A stretch of 64,000 bases of DNA from Berghia stephanieae (Eukaryota; Mollusca; Gastropoda; Nudibranchia; Aeolidiidae): positions 18,739,083 to 18,803,082 of the forward strand of contig CM067445.1 of the NCBI GenBank assembly GCA_034508935.3. Direction: 5' to 3'. A program made the translations under genes and the position numbers. Positions 12,801 through 24,564 of the stretch are shown piece by piece. The notes beneath the pieces are model-generated. The model saw nothing but the letters and a program-made list of their open reading frames with translations. It did no database searches and was not told the DNA's origin. Within the stretch, counting starts at the first letter, position 1. Each line of letters starts with the position of its first letter.

Positions 12801-15800
12801 TTTCATAACTAGTGACATAAAATACTTTCCATTGTATTTTTAACAGAGAATTATGATAGGCAAAATAATAAACATCAGGATATGATAAACCATAAGTAAA
12901 ATAATTTGACTTCTTGGATTAATAATCTTTTGTTGATTGTTGTGGCCTCACATTAACCAGCATCAATCCTATTTTTACAAAGTAACTATTATTTTTTGTA
13001 TATCATAAATAGGAGAAGAAGGGAGAGATTTGTGGATAAGTTACTAAATAAATGAAGTAATAGTCTAAAGTGGAATTATAACAATGTTATACAACAGCTC
13101 ATTTTACATATTGTTGGAAAAAAAGAAAAAAGATAACAGTAGACTCCTGATAAGACGATGCCCTGGAGAACATTTTTTTAAATCGACTTAACTGAAAATC
13201 AACTTAACCAGAGTGTAACCAAATGATAAAAAATGTCTGTGAACAAAGCAAGACAATCTGGAATAAGTATGGCCCTTCATGTCGCGCTTTCCACTGACGT
13301 TACTCTGTCGCATCGAATTGATGTAGAGAAGTAGAGGTCCCTGTAGTGGTCACGCTTCTTGTAAATCATCGAGACTGAATTGGCTGGTATGCCAATTTCC
13401 TCTGCAATGGTTATATGTCGCATCCCAGACTTTTCAACTGCATCAGTCATTTCTTTTCAGTGATAGGATTGTTAACCTTCTGTTTGCCATTGTAGTTGTA
13501 GACTTGACTTGAATTCTTGATAAAATTGATACTAAATAAAATGGTCATTAGATAGGATGGCTTATTCAATACTGCTTAAGTTCATTGAGCATGGACGTCA
13601 GGCAAAGCACCTACGACACATTGGTAGCACTAAAAAGGTGGACTATAGAATGAATGGAAGGAGATGGATGCCATATTTGATAGATGGCGGTTACCTCAAC
13701 TATGAGACATATAATAAATAATGGAATGACATGAAAATATTTTTATTGCATATGATCTTACTGATACCTTTGTTACTCTAAAAATAGCCATATATGTAAT
13801 GGATTGTAATTAAGACAATAAAAAACAGCAAAAAATAAAGTGTCTTAAGAATGTCAGAAGACAAAAGAGAACGCAGTGATGGGAATCGAACTCAGTATCC
13901 AAATTATATGGCACCTCCTGCCCAACTGTGAGAGGGGTGCTCTTTTATCAATGCCTGTTGCCACTCTAAAAATAAAAGTGTTTTCAGACTCTAGTCTGTC
14001 ATGAGCTGGTTGTTTTTCACAACTATTGAAAGGTTCAGATTGATCACCAAATTGTTATCTCACTGATGTTACCAGATGGCCAGTGGGATTTATTGAATTA
14101 CCACCTGCTGGATTTGGGTAAACCTAAACAGTCAATTCGTTGTATGACTGTAGTGGCAGGCAAGGATGTCTGGTGTGGATACAAGAACAAGATCCATGTT
14201 GTCAATCCACAGTCCATGAAGGTGGAGGTAAGGGAATTTGTAATTTTAGAAATATGATACACATTGAATGACTTAAAATGATTATACATTTATATTGAAA
14301 TGTCAGCAGATTCATATCTGAGAAATCCATTATAAATCTGAAGGCACAGGAGACCTGTTCCACCATAGTTTGAAACACATTACACAATTTAATTCAACGT
14401 AGCTTGTTTGTCAATGGCAAACAAGTAATTGCACCATTATCTGTGCCATTATCTGTGCTCTTCTTAATTACTAGTTGCTTCTAAGAACACTCAATTTGTA
14501 GAGTCTAGGAAATAAGGTAAAAGGGAATTGATTTTAAGTGATTCAATGGTGCAGTAAATTGCAAAGCTAACAGTTCTTTTTAAAACATGGAATAATAGCA
14601 TTCTTATTCCTTTTAATAGATAAATTTTGTTAACGGTTAATTGGGAAAGTTTGTTGGTTTTACAAGTTTGATGAAGCTTTGGAGTTTTTCCAATGAATAG
14701 ATGAATGTTTTGCTTGGGGACAGCATGGCTCAGCAGTACGGTCTTTGCTTTGTGTGGCCTTGAGCAAGTCACCTTGCCCTAGCTCGGCTGACGCCTGGGT
14801 TATTCCAGTCTTCCCTTGGAATAGACCCAAGAGACAAATTTCTCCTATGGGATGAATAAAGGGAATTTTTTTTTTTTTAAACACTTCCACTTATAAAGAA
14901 AAATTATATTCTAGACAGATTGTACCAATTAAGCTACTGTTGTGATTAAGCTGAGTTCCAGTCAGCTGCTTCGACTCTATTGTATAAGTCAAATCTGACC
15001 AATTTCATGGAAAGACTTTTTAAAAAGAATATGAATTAGCTGAGAAGTGGATGGATTTACTTCTTTGGAAATAAAGAAAAGTGAGTCAAATTGCACAGAA
15101 TAAGGGCGAATTTGACTACCCTTTTAAAATGTTCCATCTCATCTCTGAGCCATCAAGGATCACTGCACTGTTATATCATTTTTGTATCTGCTCTTGTTTC
15201 CTTTCAGAAAAGTTTTGATGCCCATCCACGAAAGGAAAGCTGTGTTCGGCAATTGTGTTGGGTTGGAGATGGTGTTTGGGTGTCCATCAGACTGGATAGC
15301 ACACTGAGATTGTACCATGCCTACACCCACCAACACTTACAGGATGTGGATATTGAACCATACATCTCCAAGATGCTTGGTAAGCAATGAGTGTGAAGGA
15401 TATAATAATGATATCAATCATGTTAGTAATGATGATGATGAAGAAGAAAGAGGAGGAAGAGGAGGACTTAAAAATTTCCAATCAATTTACCAATTCATGG
15501 AGCCACCATTTTATACAGCCCTTTGTTTATCTTTCCATTCCAGCTTAAGAATTTATCTTTTATTACATCTTATTCATTCATTCACTCCCATATGAAGATA
15601 ATTTATCCCATATATGCACCTATTCCATTCATTTGTCAGCAACTGTATTCATCCATTTATTCCTTAATCCATTCAATTTATTCACGTACACTTATTTCAT
15701 CCACTTGTCCATCCATTTGCCAACCTCTTCTCTTTAGCCACGGACCCACCCTTTCAAAATCAGTCGTATTATCAGCTTTATTGGTTATCATGTTTCTTGT

Positions 15801-18800
15801 ACATCAAATTTACATATTGCAACAAATGAAAAAAGATAATGAATAATTCTTCCTCCGCCCCCCTCCCCCCCCCCCCCCCCCCCCACACACACACATCTCT
15901 CATCATCCAGGTACAGGCAAACTAGGTTTCTCCTTTATACGTATCACAGCCATGTTGATTTCTTGTAATCGTCTGTGGATTGGAACTGGTAATGGAGTCA
16001 TCATCTCAGTGCCTCTGTCTGAGAGTAAGTTTTGCCAATCATGTCTCTATTAGTTATTAGTTTGTTTCAAAATAAATGTGAAAAAATTGTTTTTTCTCTG
16101 TCAGAAGAGGGGCAAGTTTTTTTTTAGAAATTCAGGATAAATTGTATGCAAAACTTTGTTAAAGTTTCCAACTTTCTGTATATTTACGGAATTTAGTATG
16201 TTAAAAACCCTCAGTATATTTTCCAATCTCCTGCTAAAGAGAAAAAAGTTAGTCAATAATGTATTTTTTACTGGAGTTCAGCACTCAGAAAGGGGTCGGT
16301 CTCTGTGTTTGGGTAAAAGTTCAGTAAATTTTTGCTTCCTGAATTGGCAATCCTGTATGCTCACTTTTTCAATAAATATTATAAACAATTCTTTTTTTTC
16401 TATCAAGCATAGAGTATATTATAGTAGTTTTATATAGCCATATGTACCCACCCGAACATTACAGCTGGCAGTAATGCAGTTCTTTCTTTTATTTCATTGT
16501 TTGGTAACTCTTTTCCTCTTTAACATCATTACATCATTAATTGAATAAATAGACACAGTATAAAAGAGTACATTCTTCTTTTCATTTTCTCTTACATATT
16601 TTGACCAGTTGTTTCTAAAATTTTTGACCAAGAAAAAAAAAAAAAAATTGTAAAAATTTGAGCTGAAACATATGAGTAGCTTGTATTGAAGTATAAACCC
16701 AATTTTTTTTGTCCTGCCTTGTCTGTTAAAATATGTGGAAGTGTGTCAAAGGATATAAGACATATTAACGAACTTAAAAAAAAAACACCTTTCTTTGCAC
16801 AGACAACAAACAACCAATGATCACTACCTCAGTCAGTCTTGGTACTGGTGGCGGAGGACTCGGAGGATTAGGTGGTGGGGGCCGGCCAGGTGGTGTGGTT
16901 CGTGTCTACAGTGATAGCAAGACAGACAGTGTCACCCCTGGCAGTTTTATCCCATACTGCTCCATGGCTCAGGCACAACTCTCTTTCCATGGTCATAAAG
17001 ATGCCGTCAAGTTCTTTGTGTCAGTGCCAGGTAAAGAAGTATTTTGTGTACTCTCTCTCTCCCTCCCCTCTTTCTCTCTTTCTCTCTCTTTCTTATTTTT
17101 GGTATTTTTTAGTAGGTAAGTTGCCATCATAATTGATTCCAATCTCACATAGCAGTTTTGTTCATTTTGTTCCTGTTTTTCCCTTTTTATTTCTTAAACG
17201 CATCATGTTCAACATTAATATTTCAATCTCTGTTCCTATCTTTTTTTCCTTTGTTGATGACATTATAACATAATTCACATATTTAGCTTGAATGTTTGGG
17301 GTTTGGTGAATTCTTTTGAACTGAGTCCATGAAGTTTGATGAACTCAGATGAAATGTACATATACTGGGAACAGAAACGTCACAACCATCTTTAGTCCTT
17401 AAGAATTTCCCTCTTCGGAAATATTCCTTTTTGGCAATATTAAAGAGAATAATTACAAAGGAGAAGAACACACAGTTTCCTGGTTATTACAGTATACAAC
17501 CCCAAATGTAAATTGACTGCTTTTGCGAACTTGATTGAATATTGATTTTCAAGCATCCATGAACTGCGGTATAATTTATAGCATTTTAGACCAAGCAATA
17601 TCTTTCTTTAAATGGTGTTGTTGTCATCAAGCATTGCTATAGCATTATCATTGCTTCTGTTGTTCTGAAAAAGTCTAAAATAAGATACTTTGCTTTTTGT
17701 TTTGGAAAAAAACACTTGGATATAAAAGAATCACCAATAACTGTGTGAATGAAATATTTTTTAATAAAATTTTTTTGACACAAATGTTTGAAATAAAATT
17801 GTATTTCTAAAAACTCTGTAGTGTCAAAAAGACTTACATTTAAAAAAAAAACTTATTTGAACTGTGTGATATTATTTTACATATGTTAAGCATTATTCTT
17901 TAACACTTTGTTCTATTTTATCCTCTTTCTTTATGTATGTAAATCTCATCACCTTATAGTATTCGTTATTGATAGCATTATAGATGGCTATACTTTAATA
18001 CTTAATGCTATTTTTAATCAGTGCTAAATATGTGATTGATTTTGAAATATTTTGACATGGACATGTTTCTAATTAGAACACGGTTTTGTACATTTATTAT
18101 ATGCCTTAGAAATAAAAATCAAAAAAGGGAAATAAAGTTAATCATTTTCAGAAACGAGTGCGTTTTAAAGGGTCATATGGAATTTTTGTTCAGAATTTTA
18201 AGAGATGACATTCACACAAAATAATATTTTACTTAAAATAGGATTTCCTACAATGAAATTCTGGAACTAACTTAATGTGTAATTAAGGAACCACACTGAC
18301 TTTCCACAATTCCATTTAACACTTGTGTCCATTTCAGCTGTTGACCTCCCGAATAATGTCAAAACTACCTCTTCATTTGGTGCATCTAAAACAAGTGATT
18401 TTTCTCTTATCTTTCTGTGTCCTTACAGTTTAACATCAATGGTTATTTATAGTCTATGTAGTGTGTATTGCAGAGGACACCTAACCATTTCCTCGATTTC
18501 CTTTGTTTTAAAATTTTTTTGGGCACTCTAACCCATCACACCCACTCCAACCTTCTGTGTCTCCTGGCTTTTGTTAAAATGAATTTTTCTTTGAATGGCT
18601 GCTCTATTAACTTTCCCGATTAGTAACTGGCTTGATGTTGAGATTCCATTATCGTGTAAAATAGATGGAGATGATTTAAGGCTGTAGCTAAATCAAAACC
18701 AGCTGCTTTTTAAGGATACTGCTCTTGCAGATTTTAATTATTTGAAAGGTCTGAAAGAAAAATGGTATATTTCCCTCCATATTGACTAAATACGCTTGCT

Positions 18801-20726
18801 GGCAGTAATCCTAGCTTTGAAAGGAGACTATGATATAGTTCTAAACAATATGTTTGTGTAAATGGGTGAAATGTCAGCAACTAGAAATTGTAGTTTTTTG
18901 TTTAGAGAAATTGGAATGTGATAATATGACATTTGTCAACTCCAGAAATACATCAATGACTACAAATGTTTTAAATAGAAGGAAAAAAAATAATGAAATT
19001 TAGGTGTTCATGAAACTCTGTTTTGATTCATATGGACACTCATGAATTTTTTCTGCATCCATTCATTTTGATAGGAATTGTCTCAATTACCCTTTTATTT
19101 ATTGTTTATTTGGAAACCCTCCTGAAATCAAATGTTGAACCAAGTCTAAGTTCAATGAAAATATTTTACTTTAGATTTAGATTTTGTAAGTAGCCTATTA
19201 TAATTTTAAATGATGGTTAACTTTTTCTTTTTGTGGTGTTTCATGGTGTTAATCTATACATTTTTTATATTGGACACAGCGTCACATCTTAACATTTGAC
19301 TTCAAATACAAGAATTGATAGGGGATTGGTTTGTTTATTTTTGAAGTGCTGTAACAGAATTTAGTTTTGAAGTTTGAATCCAAAGAGAGGTTTGCAGGTT
19401 GATACACAAAAAATTTAGTTTATGAAATAGAAACGATTATTGATGATGATTATGATGATTTCTAAAATCAATTTTTGTTCTTTACCAGCCTCCTTTTTAA
19501 AAAATCTTGATTTAGTTTAGCCCGTTAATTCCCACCATTTAATCTTGAGAATTTCATTGAAATTATAAGAAACCTGTCTGAACCATTCCTTTAGTTCCTG
19601 TTTCTTTCCTTTTTTTTAATTTTAAAGACATGGTGGAATATGAGTGTGATCTGTTCGTCATTATATACCACACCTGCTTATTATTATTATACTTGAGAGT
19701 CAGAATTGTATTCCTCACACAAGCATACCATTGATATAAGTTGATAAGTGTGCACTGTTGAGTTCAAACACATTTGTCCAGCTTTTAGTACATCTGATGA
19801 TAGTGCTTCATTTTATCTCTTTGTTGTCTCTTTAAAAAAAAAAAAAGTTTGTGCATTTTTAAAATGTTGCATCTGACTTTAAGAAGAAAAGGGTATCTTT
19901 GAAGCAATAAGAGACATTTAAAAGAATAGAATAGGATTTAATAATTTGGATAATAAGATTTTTAGAAAATGAAAAATTAATGATCCTGGTCTCTGGCATT
20001 TAGTTACACTTCTTTATTTTCATACTCTCAGAATACTTATGACAGATAGACAATAAATCCAGACAATAAAATCCAGTCATATCAAACGCTAATAGTTTTA
20101 ATTTTACTATGCATGGACACGATGGGACATATGTGATTATATTTTTATTAAAGTAAGAAACATGAGAATTTCTCAAGCAAAGATTAGAAATGGGTCATAA
20201 GAGTTGTTTATCTGCACGTCTTGTCTTGTCTGAGACAACTCAAAATCAAAATTTCCATTCATTCCAACCTCAGGGTCCCGTACGTAAACTAACCTCAATT
20301 TGATATTATACATGGGTGAGCAAGCTGACAAAACATTGGATTTTAGGTCACAGTGATGGAAACCATGGATTCAAATTGTATCAGTGAAAGACAGTACACT
20401 AATTGTATTTTATAACTTTAAAATTTCAGATTCCAGCATCTTGTTTCATTCCGACATGATAGCACACTGATTCAGTTGGTTATATTTTTTACAATATATC
20501 AATAATTGAATATGACGTTATATTGAGAGGATTACATGAAAATTATCTCTTAAATGGAACATGCATGGTTTCTTCTAGGCATAAGAACCTAGCCAGGTCT
20601 TTGGAAAGTACACTCGTTTGGGACAAGTACATAATTCACATGGAGAGGATAATCGATGAATAGAATGCATGACACACACATCATTTAAAAAAAAATTAAA
20701 GATCTAGTTTTATGTCGGAATACATT

Positions 20727-20807
<81 letters not shown>

Positions 20808-23038
20808 TATACTTTATTCATCAAAAAAATGGAAATTCGTTTACAGACGTGGCATGCATAAAAATGTATAAACACAAATTGAGAATCTATGGCGACAATG
20901 TATACATATATATATGCAAATGTAAAAATATACAACCAAGAACCAATAGCAACACTTTATATATTAATTTGATAAATTGAGATAGGCCATACCTCTGGCC
21001 TTTAGTCCGAACTTGTGTGTGTATATTTAAAAGATAGTATTTAATTTAAATCGCAATTTCGCAGAAAATTGAATTTTAAGTCAAAATAATCAAGAAAGTA
21101 AATTTGTGTTTTTTGATGTTTAAAAAATAAATTGAGTATCCTCAATGAAGACATTTATTTAGATTAAATTTAATATTGGTTGTTAAGTATCAAGGTCGCC
21201 CTGATATAAAAAATTTCTGAGATGATGGTGTTATATTAAAAATATTTTTGAGGGTTGTGTGACTTGCATTGGGTGAGAAATTTGAATGGTCTCTAACTGG
21301 ATACATGGATACCTTGCAACAATGAAGTCTTCTTGAATAAGTCTCACATGTATCATCATTTTCAGGGGCTACTAATATCATCTTCTACATTCCTTTTCCA
21401 ATTCATTGATTTAATCTGAAATTATTGTAATTGCTCTTAATAGCAAATTTAAAAATCAATTTATTCAGTTTGAAATTAAAACAATTATTGTCGTTAAGAA
21501 AAAGAAAATTACAAATTGTTTTTGAAATATCTATTCCAAGAAATGAGAATACTTTTTTTCAGCTCATTAAATAAAAATTGTGACTCCTGTTTATTTTAAG
21601 AGGAAAATTTCTACTTTTTAAGTTTCCTTGTTGTTATGTCCATATTTTCTTTCATTTATGCTAGTGATGTTTAGTTTTATTCATTTTCGTTATGTTTTTC
21701 CATATTAGCGAGGCTGAAAATGAAAAAATCAACTGTGCATGCAGGTATGGTGTTTGGCACAATTTTATTTCTAAAGAAATCATAATCAATGTATCAATTT
21801 TTTTTCCAAACAGTGAATAATCCTTTTTTTTCACACCATTTTATCATGCGGCTTGATTTCTACAGTGCCTAACAAACCATCTTTTCCCCAACCATAGTTG
21901 AAATATCTCTCTTTCATTATTCTCTTTCTACCTCTGTGGTCTCTCAGCTTTCCCCACCTCCCATCACCCACCTTCCTTCAATTTCTATCATTTTCATCGC
22001 TTTTACATACCTGGCATGAATATCAGACTGAACGCAAATGAGAGTTATAATTTTTTTTCCATTTGCTTTCTTTCTTTTTACTTTTGAGTATAATGGGTAG
22101 CACACCTGTAGGAATTGGAAAAATGAATGACCACTATTGCATTTTGGATCTTCAGACAAAGTCCTAGTCTTTATAAGCATATTATGGGAATGTTTCCAAA
22201 ACAAATATTGTAATCTTCAAGGATTATTTCAATTAGTGAACTGTTTCACCAAATTTAACCAAAACCATTGTTTTGTTTTCTTGTAGAATAAGGAATTCTT
22301 GCAATTGTCCATCCTTTAGTAATCAGACCACCTCATGCAGTCACGTTTATACTATTATTATGCCGTTAAAAAAAAAACAAAACCCGTTTTGATCAACTGG
22401 TAAAGCTGTTCAAATTGAACTATTGTGTATATGTGCAGCTTTTAGGGTTCCTGGAAGATGAATTAGTTGAACTGTCTCTCAAGCAAGGTGACTGCTTTCA
22501 GTCTTGGAGTTGAAGCAAGATTTATATTTTCTGACCTACTTATGTAGGTTTTTGGGGTTATTAATATCTCATCTAGATATTAAAAAGTGAATTCCACTCA
22601 CTATATTAAGACACTTTAATTGATTACCTTGCTTGGCCTTTTTATCCTTGATTTGCTCATCGTTTCAGTGTGTTATATATCTAATGTTTAATTATAAATA
22701 TCACAAACTGAATTTGAATAAAGAAAATAAACTAGGTATCAACATTCCTTGGCCACCGCTGCTTCCATCTCTGTCCACTTTATGCATTAACAACTAACAA
22801 CATTATCAGTTAAAAAGAGTTAATGATACATATCGATAGTTTTAATCTAAAAAATTTCACTTCATGTTGAAACAAATATTATTTGAATAAAAACTGCATA
22901 TAGAAAAGGAGTTAATTCATAGCCATGGCGTAAAGGTTATTACTATTGCATGCCAATCAGATCAAATATATGAGATCCACCAGTCGCATGCAATAGGAAG
23001 ATACCTTTAATGATATCAAGAATTTCATGTGTGTGTGT

Positions 23039-23085
<47 letters not shown>

Positions 23086-24496
23086 TAACTTATTTATGGT
23101 GATAACTTGAATTCTTGTCATTGTTATCAGATACAATCTAAAATTAGGAAAACAATGTCATCAATATTGGAAATGACATGGTTACAGTTGTTAATACTAC
23201 TAGTATGCAAAATATTAAATATGACTTGCTGCCATTTTTCTCAGTCAACTATGAACACTATACAAATAGCGAAGGGTAAGGCTGAAAAGATTTCTTCTCT
23301 CACCCTATATTTGTTTTCTCCCTCCTGCTTTCAGCTTTTGTATTAAAATTCTTGCTAATACCTTGAGTCCTTAATGGGTTTTGATGTCAGTTGCTTTTTT
23401 TTTTTTAGGTAAGGTGGGCAGGCGTGTGGGCAAGATTTTTCTCCTTGTAAGATCACCTCTCTGTGAAATATAGTAATAGATGTTAGTCATCGATTCATAT
23501 TTTGCTAGCATTTGAGGGAATGTCTTTTGGGGAGAATCCTGCACCTATTGTCTGGTTGGCACTATATGACAGTCTGACAACTGGGTGGGGTTCCTGACCT
23601 CCCATAGTGGGCAGGGAGGTACATGATGTGTCTTCTATCCCCCCAACCCGTTTTCCAATTGTTTCCGGTCGTTGTCTTGGAATGAGATTACTTAGTTTTG
23701 TCCTTGCTGGAGATCTTGGCTGGGAGGGAAACAGTCGAATGTATAGTTATAGTTTTGGAAGATGATATTTTTTCCTTGTAAATCATCTCTCTGTTATGCA
23801 TTGTATTATGTTTAGTTTACATATTATATTATATGATTTGTAAACATTTCAGTGTATTCCTCTTAGTTCGGATCTGTGCTTGTGTCTTTTAGGTGATCTC
23901 AAACTAAGTACTTTGACGGTGTGCTTTTGGAATCTACATCTGTTCCCTATTTGAACCAATTCCCCTTTGTCTCACCTTTTCTTTTGTGCTTTAATTGTAA
24001 TTCTAGAACTTTTTACTATCCCATTTTCTTCCTTTTTACTGGCGCTGATATGACCTTAATGTGTTGCAAGCGCCGTAAAACCCTTAAAACAAAACAAAAC
24101 AGTCTGACAAATATGCTCCAAATCAACAATCTTTTAGTTATCATGATTATTTTGGTTTATTATATTGATGCTGAAGTTATCCAATAATTTTGCAAGCCTA
24201 GTAGGGGGTTTTTGCTCTTGGACTTGCTAAAATTTAATTGGTTCTACCAAAATCAAAACATTGGGTAGGGAGAGAGGACTTTTTTGCGTGTTTAAAAATT
24301 ATTTTTTTTGGGTAGGAAATTGCATACAAGCCTTGCTTTTGTTTAACAACGTCTGGTGTGATCGCAAGTTGGCATTTTTATAACAAAATGCAATTTATTT
24401 GATGTTTAAAAAAAATTTAACTTGTAAAATTTTTATATTTTTTTTCCATTGTGATATCAATCTATTTTTTACTGATTAAGGTGTAAATGTAATGCA

Positions 24497-24564
<68 letters not shown>

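Noticed and set aside
23245-23275. Further JIP cassette exon
   Set aside because: Good acceptor (TTTTTCTCAG) and donor (GTAAGG) but 31 nt, which would shift the frame into exon o.
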